Assembly (NCBI RefSeq): GCF_000320505.1
Contig: NZ_BAGX02000008.1
Coordinates: forward strand, 1 to 64,000
DNA: 64,000 bases
Source: Methanobrevibacter boviskoreani JH1
GTDB taxonomy: Archaea > Methanobacteriota > Methanobacteria > Methanobacteriales > Methanobacteriaceae
Reading direction: 5' to 3'
Position numbers and translations under genes: made by a program. The notes under the pieces are model-generated. The model was not told the origin of the DNA. It saw only the letters and a list, made by a program, of their open reading frames with translations, and made no database searches. Shown here in pieces: positions 1 to 8,574 of this stretch; position 1 is the stretch's first letter, and each line of letters begins with the position of its first letter.

Positions 1-40
1 TATTTTTTAATTAAGATGGTTTAAACAAATAGAAAAAGGA

Positions 41-709
41 TTAAAAATAGTCATTAAAATAATAATTATCGTCATTATAATAATTATCATTGTAATAATC
101 ATTTTCTTCCCTATAGTAATCATCTTCTAATTGTTTAAAATCTTCATATGAAAAATTATCCAGATAGTATTGTTCATACTCATTATAATCCTTTCCTTCA
201 TAGACAATATAATTGGTTAGAACCTCATTTAATTGGTCATGAAAAGATTTATTGCTTAGTGTGGATTCCGGACTATTTTTTATCATTTCCTTTACATTTG
301 AACTTATATTAGTTCCATTAAATGTTAGGCAATATATGGAATGTCTGGATGTAAAGTAAATGGCAGTCATATTATCTTTAGAATTGGATTTGACGTATAG
401 TATCACTGTACTGTGATCTGCTAGTGTTTTGTTTTCCATTTTAATGAGATTACCGGAACATATATCTGATGCATAATTTATTTCTAGAAGACTATCATTC
501 ATCTTACGTAGTGAAAAATCACTTACATTTGTTCTATAATAGATGTCATTATTATATGGCTGTGCATTGTCAAACTCCGGAGCTATTTTAAAATCCACAT
601 CTCCAACTCTTTGGGTTTTCCAATTGGAGCTATCTACAGCTTGAATAGTATTTAAACTAATTGACAATATTGTTAAAATTAACAGTATTGTAATAATTTT
701 CTTTTTTAT
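41..709 (-). CDS. Secreted hypothetical protein with Tyr/Asp/Asn-rich tail
   Basis: I recognise no family. The mature part begins after a clear signal peptide (KKK, then about 15 Ile/Leu/Thr residues, then NTIQA). The C-terminal 50 or so residues are dominated by Tyr, Asp, Asn and Glu, and the middle looks like an ordinary soluble extracellular domain. The signal peptide is complete only if translation begins at the ATA codon at 709-707, six bases after GGGGGA (716-721). The first conventional codon is a TTG at 667, which would cut the hydrophobic stretch in half. An in-frame stop lies directly upstream (724-722), so no ATG, GTG or TTG is available before the signal peptide. About 222 residues from ATA. 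It is probably exported and monocistronic. Confidence 0.6.
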   Translation of the reverse strand: MKKKIITILLILTILSISLNTIQAVDSSNWKTQRVGDVDFKIAPEFDNAQPYNNDIYYRTNVSDFSLRKMNDSLLEINYASDICSGNLIKMENKTLADHSTVILYVKSNSKDNMTAIYFTSRHSIYCLTFNGTNISSNVKEMIKNSPESTLSNKSFHDQLNEVLTNYIVYEGKDYNEYEQYYLDNFSYEDFKQLEDDYYREENDYYNDNYYNDDNYYFNDYF

Positions 710-799
710 ATTAATTCCCCCTTAATTAGTTAATCATTTATCATTTTAAATCCTTGGATTTTAACTTTCTTGGTTGGTTCTTCTAATTTTTATAATTTT

Positions 800-955
800 G
801 AATTTGGCTTTATTGGTTTCTGGATTTTAAACCTTTTATATGGTTTTTTTTGAATTTGGCTTTATTGGTTTCTGGATTTTAAACCTTTTATATGGTTTTT
901 TTTGAATTTGGCTTTATTGGTTTCTGGATTTTAAACCTTTTATATGGTTTTTTTT
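800..955. repeat. 52-bp tandem repeat, three copies
   Basis: Three nearly identical 52-bp units begin at 800, 852 and 904, each opening with GAATTTGGCTTTATTGG and closing with a run of T. They lie between the 3' end of tag and the 5' side of the secreted-protein gene. The units are contiguous with no spacers, so this is a minisatellite and not a CRISPR. Confidence 0.9.
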
Positions 956-1029
956 AGAATCTAACTTTATTAATTCTATTTTTCTCTAATCTTCATAATC
1001 TTAAGGAATTCGTTTTTATTATTGGTAAA

Positions 1030-1599
1030 TTAAGATCCCTCATATTTAAAGCAGTCTTTATCATGAGCGTTAATTACTCCAATAGCTTGTAGGTAGGATT
1101 GGATTGTTGTTGGCCCTATAAATTTCATGCCCCTTTTTTTCATATCCTTTGATAATGTTTTGGATAATTCTGATTCTGTACTTTCACTATCATAAATAAC
1201 TTCATTTGGAATAAATTCCCTCAAATAGTTATGGAAGCTTCCAAATTCTTCTTGAATATTTTTAAATATTCTCGCATTATTTATGGTTGCCTCGATTTTT
1301 CTTCTATTTCTTATAATGCCTTTGTTATTTAATAGACTTTCAACTTTTTCACTATCATAGTTAATAATGGCATCTATATCAAAATCATCAAATGCCTTTC
1401 TAAAATTTTCCCTTTTATTAAGTATAGTTTCCCATGAAAGTCCGGATTGAAATGCCTCGAGTATTAACATCTCAAATAGATAGTCCTCATCAAGGTTTAA
1501 CACTCCCCATTCCTCATCATGGTATTGGATATATAGTTCATTCTTGTTGTTGCACCAGAAACATCTATTTTTACCGTCTTTAAATTCTCTATTGTCCAT
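1030..1599 (-). CDS. tag: DNA-3-methyladenine glycosylase I
   Basis: Base-excision repair enzyme that removes 3-methyladenine from alkylated DNA. The 189-residue length matches the Tag family (about 187). The zinc-binding set known in E. coli Tag is present: Cys13 in RCFWC, His27 in YHDEEWG, and His179 and Cys183 in NAHDKDC. The substrate-pocket segment LILEAFQSGLSW, with its Glu, is also conserved. The start is ATG after GAGGTGAGTGA. It stands alone, divergent from the transporter at 1908 and followed by the 52-bp repeat. The fit to family is unambiguous. Confidence 0.95.
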   Translation of the reverse strand: MDNREFKDGKNRCFWCNNKNELYIQYHDEEWGVLNLDEDYLFEMLILEAFQSGLSWETILNKRENFRKAFDDFDIDAIINYDSEKVESLLNNKGIIRNRRKIEATINNARIFKNIQEEFGSFHNYLREFIPNEVIYDSESTESELSKTLSKDMKKRGMKFIGPTTIQSYLQAIGVINAHDKDCFKYEGS

Positions 1600-1687
1600 T
1601 CACTCACCTCTTTTCATTATTATTTTATTTTCTTATTTTAATAATACTTAATCTTTAAGTCAAACTATTGTCTTTTACCTATTGATT

Positions 1688-1787
1688 GACGTTTTTACAA
1701 TATGGATGAACGAATATTTTTAAGTAAAAGCATTATTTTTAAATGTACTTGATATTTTTACAATATAATTGAACAAATATTTATAAG
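1688..1787 (+). promoter_or_regulatory. Imperfect 37-bp direct repeat upstream of the QPT transporter
   Basis: Two related 37-bp segments start at 1688 and 1751 (63 bp apart). Both contain TTTTTACAATAT, then TGAAC, then an AATATTT-TA stretch. They lie in the 308-bp divergent spacer between tag and the transporter gene. A duplicated regulator-binding or promoter element is plausible, but no known archaeal operator is recognised. Confidence 0.4.
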
Positions 1788-1907
1788 GGTCTTTTATTAA
1801 AATATTATTGTAATTTAATTTTACTTTAAAAATTATTAAATTTATTTTGATGTTTTTTCTAATAAAATTTTAATTTTATTGGACTATTTAATATAGGATA
1901 AGATATT

Positions 1908-2558
1908 ATGGATACAAATTTTGATTATACTGAAAAAAGGTTAATCATTACTGCATTCTTCTGTGTATCTTTTATTATATCAAATTTAATTACAGTTAAA
2001 ATTATAGATGTTGGATTTTTAGGTATGCAAGTGCCGGCTGGTGTTTTAATCTATCCTTTGGTTTATGTTTTAACCAATGTAATTACTGATGTTTATGGTG
2101 AAAAGGCAGCTCATAGAACTTTAATACTTGGTTTATGTACTGATATATTATTTGTTTTCATGACTACTTTATTATTATTCTTACCTTCACCTTCTTACTA
2201 CACAGGGGGACCTGCTTTACAATTCGTATTTACTCAGACTCCAAGAATTCTTGTGGCTTCATATATTAGTTATCTTCTTGGTAATTTAGTAAATGCAAGA
2301 TTAACTGCAATTGTAAATAATGGTGATAATGCTAATTCCTATTCTACTGTTAAGAATTTAGGGGCTATTATTACTGGTGAATTAGTTGATAATATAGTAT
2401 TTATTGGATTAGCTTTCATATTTACTGTACCAATTATGGATGTCATTATTATGATATTTACTCATTGGATTTTAAGTATTATATGGAATATTATTGCTGA
2501 ACCATTTACCAAAAGAACAGTTGAATGGGCTCAAAAAGGAGCTCCAGAACAAGCTTAG
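1908..2558 (+). CDS. Queuosine/archaeosine precursor transporter (QPT, YhhQ/DUF165)
   Basis: Integral membrane protein of 216 residues with about six hydrophobic helices. It matches the DUF165/YhhQ family, with the signatures SNLITVKI near residue 25 and TDVYGEKAAHRT in the second loop. The family imports 7-deazaguanine precursors (preQ0/preQ1). In archaea such a precursor would feed archaeosine in tRNA, but the exact substrate cannot be read from the sequence. The start is ATG at 1908, after a weak GGATAAGAT. No partner genes are adjacent. A T-rich stretch after the stop (2585-2630) probably terminates it. Confidence 0.85.
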   Translation: MDTNFDYTEKRLIITAFFCVSFIISNLITVKIIDVGFLGMQVPAGVLIYPLVYVLTNVITDVYGEKAAHRTLILGLCTDILFVFMTTLLLFLPSPSYYTGGPALQFVFTQTPRILVASYISYLLGNLVNARLTAIVNNGDNANSYSTVKNLGAIITGELVDNIVFIGLAFIFTVPIMDVIIMIFTHWILSIIWNIIAEPFTKRTVEWAQKGAPEQA

Positions 2559-2735
2559 TTTAAATTTAGAAATCTTTTAACAATATATTTCTAACTTTAA
2601 TTTTTTTTATTTTTTTATATTTTTTCTATTATTGATTATTTAAAAATCGTTTTTTTTAGTTTTTAGCTATTTTTTTGATTTATCTTTTTTTAAAAGCTCA
2701 CTTTTAAATTCAAAGAGTCGTCATTAGTTTTAATT

Positions 2736-2803
2736 AGTTTTGTATATAAAAAGGTTCATAAACCTCTTTGATCCCTTTAGTTTCAAGCAGTTTTGTATAT
2801 AAA
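2736..2803 (+). promoter_or_regulatory. Duplicated TATA-like element with a small inverted repeat
   Basis: AGTTTTGTATATAAA occurs twice, at 2736-2750 and 2789-2803. Just after the first copy is an inverted repeat, AGGTT-CATA-AACCT (2752-2765). These lie about 230-300 bp before fdhD inside a 475-bp gap (2559-3033) with no gene. A second TATA-like stretch (2990-3001) lies much closer to fdhD and is the better promoter candidate for it. Confidence 0.35.
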
Positions 2804-3033
2804 CAATTTTATATATTTAAGAGTTTAATACTTATTAATAACAAGTATAAATTCATTTAATATCTTTATTAGATGGATATGCTCTTAAAAAGGATTTATT
2901 AAGATGAATATCACCTTAAATGGATTGAACATTATTGGGATTATTAAAATTGATTAATTACTTTTTTCAATTAGTATTTTTATATAAATCTTTAAATATA
3001 ACCATTGTTAATAAATATTTATAGGTAGATAAT

Positions 3034-3864
3034 ATGGATTTTATTAAAGAAATTCCAGCAATTAAGTGGAAGGACGGTAATTTTCAGAAGGTAAAGGAGC
3101 ATACTGTCGGTGATGAAAACATATATTTTTTCATTGACAATTTAATGCCAAGGAAATTTTCAACATATCCAACACATTTAGACGATTTTGCGGTTGGCTA
3201 CTGTTTGGGGGAAGGTCTGATTAAAACGGCCGATGATATTGAAAGTATTGATATTGAAGACAATAGGGTTATTATTAAAACAAAATTCAATCATATTCCT
3301 GAAGAGGATTTTGAAACCGACAGTATATTACAGGAACGTAAGGGTGATGGTCAACATGTGTGTGCATGTAGGCTTTTGGAATATCAGGGGGTAATGTCTG
3401 ACAGTGCAGGTGGATGGAGATCTGAACTTAAGAACATTCAGGTTAATGATTCAGATTTAACAATAGATGCAAGTCAGATCATTAAGGATATGGAAAGATT
3501 GACTGACAAGGCAGAGGTCTGGCAGGCAACCGGAAGCGTTCATGTTGCACAGTTGGTTTATAAAGGGGAATATATTACCCGTGAGGATGTAAGTAGACAT
3601 GTGGCAGTTGATAAGGTTATTGGGGCTGCAGCAAAAAAAGGCTATGATCTAAGTCAATGCTATGTGGGATATAGTGGAAGAATGCCTGCTGACATGCTTA
3701 TAAAAGTGGTTAGGGTAGGAATACCTATTTTAATATCTAATGCTGCACCAGCAGGTTCCGGTTATGAGATTGCAGATAAAGCCAATATTACCATGGTTGG
3801 ATTTGTACGTGGTAATAGGTTTAATCTATATACCGCTCCAGAACGAGTTAATTTAAATCAATAA
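3034..3864 (+). CDS. fdhD: FdhD-family sulfurtransferase (formate dehydrogenase accessory)
   Basis: FdhD carries sulfur from a cysteine desulfurase to the molybdenum/tungsten-bis-pyranopterin cofactor of formate dehydrogenase. The 276 residues carry the family's C-terminal blocks: TGSVHVAQL, REDVSRHVAVDKVIGAA, YVGYSGRMPADM and LISNAAPAGSGYEIA. The start is ATG after TAGGTAG. One oddity is the active-site loop. Well-studied FdhD proteins have CGxCG with two cysteines separated by two residues, while here the cysteines are Cys110 and Cys112 in HVCACR. The formate dehydrogenase genes themselves are not in this window. Confidence 0.85.
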   Translation: MDFIKEIPAIKWKDGNFQKVKEHTVGDENIYFFIDNLMPRKFSTYPTHLDDFAVGYCLGEGLIKTADDIESIDIEDNRVIIKTKFNHIPEEDFETDSILQERKGDGQHVCACRLLEYQGVMSDSAGGWRSELKNIQVNDSDLTIDASQIIKDMERLTDKAEVWQATGSVHVAQLVYKGEYITREDVSRHVAVDKVIGAAAKKGYDLSQCYVGYSGRMPADMLIKVVRVGIPILISNAAPAGSGYEIADKANITMVGFVRGNRFNLYTAPERVNLNQ

Positions 3865-4106
3865 TTAGAATATCTCTTGTTTTTTATTATTTTTTTATTT
3901 TAAAAGTTAGGATTGATAAATATTCAAGCTATTTCCTGTTTTTTCTTATTTTTTTTATTTAAACGTTGAAAAACATTTTTTATATTTTTATTAAATCTAT
4001 AGGATAGGTTGAAATTTTTTTATGTTTTCTAAAATAAGTAAAGAAGATTCTTATATCTTTTCATTAAATAAATAGGTAGAAAAACTAGATTTTTTATTAG
4101 TTTTTC

Positions 4107-4442
4107 TTATAATACCACACTTATTAACCCGAAATAGGGGATTATTGAATATAAGATGATTAGTGCTATTACTGTAATAATCACAATTGCACCAATTGAA
4201 ACCCTCTTCCAAGCCAATCCTCCTGCAACTAACGCCCCTACAAGACCTACATACCATATGTTAGGATCAACGGTTATTACACCTGGACATATTAATGCTG
4301 CTAATGCAGTATATGGAATTAGATTTAAGAATTTTTCAAATTTAGGACCAAAATTTAATCTATCCACTGCTATTGCAGGTATTAATCTAGGGATAAATGT
4401 TACAAGTGCACATAATAAAATTAAAACATATATATTAATCAT
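4107..4442 (-). CDS. azlD: AzlD-family branched-chain amino acid exporter subunit
   Basis: A small membrane protein of 111 residues with about four hydrophobic segments. It matches AzlD: N-terminal helix, RLIPAIAVDRL, PYTALAALICPG, and a terminal Ile-rich helix. Its ATG overlaps the azlC stop by one base (TAATG), so the two are translationally coupled. AzlC and AzlD together export branched-chain amino acids or analogues in bacteria, and the substrate here is inferred. The ORF on the opposite strand is a shadow. Confidence 0.85.
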   Translation of the reverse strand: MINIYVLILLCALVTFIPRLIPAIAVDRLNFGPKFEKFLNLIPYTALAALICPGVITVDPNIWYVGLVGALVAGGLAWKRVSIGAIVIITVIALIILYSIIPYFGLISVVL

Positions 4443-5179
4443 TATTGTGCCTCCAGTTCTATTTCATTTTGAATGTCTTCATCAGTTTTTGGTTTAATAT
4501 TTACCTCATCGTCATCTACAATATACATTCCAATAAAAGCTCCTAAAAGTGTAGCAACTATTAATGACCAATGGGATATGACAAATGATAGTAAGTAATT
4601 TAGGATTCCGGTTATGATTACTGTGATGGCTATATTTTTACTTCTTTTAATGTTTGGTATAAGAATTGCAACGAATAGCGCATATAATGATATGTTAAAA
4701 CTGTTTGCAACAATTATTGGAAGGGCATTTAATACTAAAACACCTATTGCCGCTCCTAAAACCCATGCACAAAATGGTATAACGCTAACACCTAAATAGA
4801 CCCATATTGAACTTTTCTCCATCAATGAAAATATGGCAAAGGATTCATCTACCACAAAATGTGCAGACAGGACATTCAGTTTTGGAGTGTTTTCTGTTAA
4901 CTTATTATAAACTACCGTGTTCATTATAAAATATCTGAAATTAACTACAAAACTAGTCAAAACAATATTTAATAATGTTGCACCTTGTGCAAACATAGAA
5001 ACAGCCATTATTTGACCTGCTCCTGCAAATACTAGAAATGACATGGATACAGTTTGAAATGGGTTAAATCCTGCTTTCATTGCTAAAGCAGCATATCCGA
5101 TTCCCATAGGGATATAACCATAAACAATTGGAAAACCTTTTTTTGCACCATATATAAACTTCTCTTTTCTAGTTTCTAT
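4442..5179 (-). CDS. azlC: AzlC-family branched-chain amino acid exporter, ATA start
   Basis: Large subunit of the AzlCD exporter: FVFAGAGQ-like motif (SFLVFAGAGQIMAVSMF), an NFRYFIMN block and HFVVDESFA are all present. The nearest ATG (5107) would remove the conserved N-terminal segment FIYGAKKGFPIVYGYIP. The reading frame stays open for 24 codons above it to an in-frame stop at 5182-5180. No ATG, GTG, TTG or CTG lies in that stretch. The first sense codon is ATA (5179-5177), exactly six bases after GGAGGG (5186-5191). I therefore place the start at ATA, giving about 245 residues. A G-to-A base error is the alternative. The C-terminal tail is acidic and cytoplasmic. Confidence 0.8.
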   Translation of the reverse strand: METRKEKFIYGAKKGFPIVYGYIPMGIGYAALAMKAGFNPFQTVSMSFLVFAGAGQIMAVSMFAQGATLLNIVLTSFVVNFRYFIMNTVVYNKLTENTPKLNVLSAHFVVDESFAIFSLMEKSSIWVYLGVSVIPFCAWVLGAAIGVLVLNALPIIVANSFNISLYALFVAILIPNIKRSKNIAITVIITGILNYLLSFVISHWSLIVATLLGAFIGMYIVDDDEVNIKPKTDEDIQNEIELEAQ

Positions 5180-5357
5180 TTAAAACCCTCCATTCTTTGA
5201 TAAAATTGTTTATTTTTAAATTAATCTTTAAAAAATAGTAACGATTTACTAAAAAAAGCCCTTTAATTTAGTAAGGTTATAATTATAATATATTTATTTT
5301 GCTTTATAAGTTTATAGTATTTCTGATCTTTTAAAAAAAGTAAAAAAGGTATTGGAT

Positions 5358-6302
5358 TTAATTTCTAATTATGATGAAGGTCATGTAGATTAAGAATAGT
5401 ATTATTAGGACTATACCTTCCTTTCTATCTATTTCCTCTTCACTTCTTGCAAATATCGCACCTAATATTGTGATTATTGTCATGATTAAAATGTCCGTTA
5501 ACATCTTTGGTTCAATAGGCATTGGAACAATTACACTACTAATACCTAAAATGAATAAAATGTTAAATATACATGATCCAAGTACATTTCCTATTACTAT
5601 GCCATGGTCTCCTTTTTTAAGTGCGGTAATTGAGGTTACAAGCTCCGGTAATGATGTACCGATTGCTACGATTGTAAGTCCTATAAGCGCTTGACTTAAT
5701 CCAAATAATGAGGCAATATAACTTGAACTATCCACAACAAGGTCGGATCCTATTATAACTGCTGCAAGACCTAAAACAATGTATAGGATACATTGTGGTA
5801 TGGATATTTTTGCTTCAACAATATTGTCTCCATTATTTTCCTTATTTTCATTTGCTTGCTTTACCATACGGTAAATGTATATTGCAATTAAAATCAGGAA
5901 TATGGCACCAATTATTCTGCTAATTTCTCCGAACAGATATGCAACTAGAAGAAGTCCAATACTTGAAATAATCAGGAATGGAAAATCTCTTTTAATTAAT
6001 ACTTTATCTACTTTTAAATTAGCAATTAGCGCACTAATACCGATTACACCCAGGATATTAAAGATATTACTTCCCACAACATTCCCAAGTGAAATAGCAT
6101 TACTTCCTGCAAGTGATGCTGTAATGGATACTGCAGCCTCAGGGGCACTTGTACCGATTGCCACTATTGTTAATCCTACAACTATTGTGGAAACTTTATA
6201 ATGGTATGCGACATTACTTGCTCCATCTACAAAAACATCTGCACCTTTAATTAAAAGTACAAATCCAATAATAAGTAAAATGAGTTCTATAATTAAGTCC
6301 AT
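5358..6302 (-). CDS. Calcium/sodium antiporter (CaCA family, YrbG-like)
   Basis: Membrane exchanger of 314 residues with about ten helices in two inverted halves. Each half carries the ion-binding alpha repeat: GTSAPEAAVSITA with GNVVGSNIFN in the first, and GTSLPELVTSITA with GNVLGSCIFN in the second. The acidic residues that bind cation in this family are kept in both repeats. The start is ATG after AAAGGAAAA. It exchanges Ca2+ for Na+ (or H+), and the coupling ion is inferred. The gene is monocistronic, and a 460-bp AT-rich gap separates it from the divergent purine permease. Confidence 0.9.
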   Translation of the reverse strand: MDLIIELILLIIGFVLLIKGADVFVDGASNVAYHYKVSTIVVGLTIVAIGTSAPEAAVSITASLAGSNAISLGNVVGSNIFNILGVIGISALIANLKVDKVLIKRDFPFLIISSIGLLLVAYLFGEISRIIGAIFLILIAIYIYRMVKQANENKENNGDNIVEAKISIPQCILYIVLGLAAVIIGSDLVVDSSSYIASLFGLSQALIGLTIVAIGTSLPELVTSITALKKGDHGIVIGNVLGSCIFNILFILGISSVIVPMPIEPKMLTDILIMTIITILGAIFARSEEEIDRKEGIVLIILFLIYMTFIIIRN

Positions 6303-6763
6303 ATTTTTTCCTTTGTAATTTTTAAATCTGAAAATCTGTTTTAATCATTTAGATTAATAGGATATTGTTTTTTGTATAAGATATATTTATTTATATTGAC
6401 TTTATTTATGGAAATATAATTTTAATTATAATTATTTAATTATTATTTAAATTTTTTAAAAAACCTTTGGTTTTTTTCTATTTAAATCAATATTTCAATT
6501 GTTTTATATTACTTTGTATATTTTTATCTTTTTAAAAGGATATTGGAGTTTTATATTTAAACATTCATTTTTTATTATTTTTTAGTCTAATATTAAACAT
6601 TTTTAAGAAAATTTATAATCTTTTAATGTTATATATACTCTTATAGGGCTTAAAGATTTTAATTGAATAAGGAGTTTTAATATTATTATATAAAATAATA
6701 CTATTTTTATATATTTTATTTTCCATGATTATTGGGTTTTTAAGCTTTATTTTAGGTGTTTAT

Positions 6764-8110
6764 ATGGAAAATGATTATTTTAAAATGAAATTAAGAAATA
6801 CGGACATTAAAACTGAATTTTTAGCCGGGCTTACAACATTTCTAGCTATGTCTTATATTTTAGGTGTAAATCCCACTATGTTGTCTGAAGGTGGTATGCC
6901 GGCTACAGCTATTTTCTTTTCCTCTGCCCTTGCAGCAGGTATTGCTTGTATAGTAATGGGATTAATATCTAATTATCCGATTGGTCTTGCTCCTGGTATG
7001 GGTTTGAATGCTTTGTTAACTTATACTGTTATAATTAGTATGGGTTATTCATGGCAGGCAGGTTTAGCTGCTATATTTATAGCTTCTATACTTTTCTTTT
7101 TGATTACTATTTCAGGTTTAAGGGAATCTATTTTACATGCTATACCAAATGACTTGAAGTTAGCTATTGGTGCGGGAATAGGATTTTTTATAGCTGTTGT
7201 AGGTTTAAAGAATTCAGGAATTGTGGTTGCAAATCAAGCAAACATTATTGCTTTAGGTAATTTAACTGGTGCTGTTCCTCTTTTAGCGTTAATCGGTATA
7301 GCTATTACTTTAATTTTATATGTTAGAAAAGTTCCAGCAGCTGTATTCATAGGTTTAATTATAACATCAATTATTGGTGTGATCTTTACATTCTTAGGTT
7401 TTGGAGCAAATACTCCTACTTTAATGCCTGCAGTTCCTCATCAAGTGGTTTCTGTTGATTTTGATTATTCCTTGGTAGGAGGATTCCTTTCAGGTTTTGG
7501 TGAATTGTTCTCCTCACAGGTAATTAATATAATAATGGTGATATTCTCATTTTTATTAGTTAACTTCTTTGACGCTACAGGAACATTAGTTGGTTTAGGT
7601 AATCAGGCAGGTTTTTCAAAAGATGAAAATGGTGAACTTGAAGGAATTGATAAAGCATTTATTGGAGATTCCGTTGGGGGATTAATAGGTACTGTTTTAG
7701 GATCAAGTCCTGTTACCGCTTATGTGGAAAGTGCAACTGGTATAGGTTTAGGTGGTAGAACCGGTTTAACTGCAATATTTACTGGAATTTTCTTTTTAAT
7801 TGCAATGTTCTTTGCACCTGCAATCCTATCATTATTTACCTCACCAGTTACCACATCCTGTTTGGTTGTAGTTGGAATATTGATGATGGCTCAACTTAAG
7901 GATATTGACTGGAGTAATTTGGTTACAATCTCATCCACATTTGCAACTATTTTAATGATGGTTTTAACCTCATCAATTACCTTAGGTATTGCATTTGGAT
8001 TTGTAACTTATGCTGTTACTAGTATTGCTTCAGGTAAAGCTAAAGAGCTACATTGGTCTGTCTGGATATTGGCAATTATATTTGTTTTCTATCTATTCTT
8101 TGGACTTTGA
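6764..8110 (+). CDS. NCS2-family purine permease (AzgA/GhxP-like)
   Basis: Nucleobase:cation symporter of about 448 residues with 12-14 helices. It matches the adenine/guanine/hypoxanthine branch (COG2252): TDIKTEFLAGLTTFLAMSY at the start, APGMGLNALLTY, FFDATGTLVGL, and the SSPVTAYVESATGI loop that shapes the binding site. I chose the ATG at 6764 rather than 6725 because AGGTG (6754-6758) sits five bases before it and the family N-terminus begins here. A TATA-like TTATATATAC lies at 6629-6638 in the preceding spacer. It probably salvages purines, and the exact base is not deducible. Confidence 0.88.
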   Translation: MENDYFKMKLRNTDIKTEFLAGLTTFLAMSYILGVNPTMLSEGGMPATAIFFSSALAAGIACIVMGLISNYPIGLAPGMGLNALLTYTVIISMGYSWQAGLAAIFIASILFFLITISGLRESILHAIPNDLKLAIGAGIGFFIAVVGLKNSGIVVANQANIIALGNLTGAVPLLALIGIAITLILYVRKVPAAVFIGLIITSIIGVIFTFLGFGANTPTLMPAVPHQVVSVDFDYSLVGGFLSGFGELFSSQVINIIMVIFSFLLVNFFDATGTLVGLGNQAGFSKDENGELEGIDKAFIGDSVGGLIGTVLGSSPVTAYVESATGIGLGGRTGLTAIFTGIFFLIAMFFAPAILSLFTSPVTTSCLVVVGILMMAQLKDIDWSNLVTISSTFATILMMVLTSSITLGIAFGFVTYAVTSIASGKAKELHWSVWILAIIFVFYLFFGL

Positions 8111-8126
8111 TCTTTAAACACTTTTT

Positions 8127-8165
8127 AAATAGGGATTTTAAATCTCTATTTCTTTCTTATTTTCC
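8127..8165 (+). terminator. Hairpin plus T-rich tract after the purine permease
   Basis: AAATAGGGATTT (8127-8138) pairs with AAATCTCTATTT (8140-8151) with one G-U pair, followed by a CTTTCTTATTTT tract. The form is like a bacterial intrinsic terminator. Confidence 0.55.
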
Positions 8166-8574
8166 ACTTCTAGAGTTAAGTATTTTATTTGAAATATAAC
8201 TTAATTGGAGTTCATTTTTTTAAATTTAAGAATCTTTAAAAAATTAGACCATGTTTAAAATGTCTTTTTTTATAAAAAATATATGCTTTTTTTTCTGACT
8301 TTTTGTATTGTTTTTTATTTAAACAGTTTTATTTTATTTTAATTTAAAATATATGATTGTATATTTTTTATAATAGTTTAGTTATTTATGTATATTTTTT
8401 AATTATTTCTAATTATTTTGTATTATTTAATCTTCTTTTTATAAAAATCATATAAAAAATTATAAATATGGGATAAGTTTATATTATTAATTAATTTTAA
8501 TATGTTCAGTGTTGAAAATTGATTTATATTAAGATTTCAAACACTTTACAACATTTTAAAAGGAGGTTAAAAAG
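8166..8574. other. AT-rich spacer before the hydroxyacyl-CoA dehydrogenase
   Basis: No credible coding sequence on either strand. A TATA-like ATTATAAATATG near 8457-8469 could serve the downstream gene, which has a strong AAAGGAGG ribosome-binding site at 8560-8567. Confidence 0.5.

Noticed and set aside
800-955. CRISPR array
   Set aside because: The 52-bp units are contiguous, with no unique spacers and no cas operon nearby; the same holds for the other tandem repeats.
3034-3864. Formate dehydrogenase operon around fdhD
   Set aside because: Neither fdhA/fdhB nor molybdopterin genes occur on either side.
4156-6201. Plus-strand ORFs opposite azlD and the Ca2+/Na+ exchanger
   Set aside because: Their proteins are mirror images of membrane genes, lack ribosome-binding sites and match no family, while the minus-strand frames carry clear motifs.
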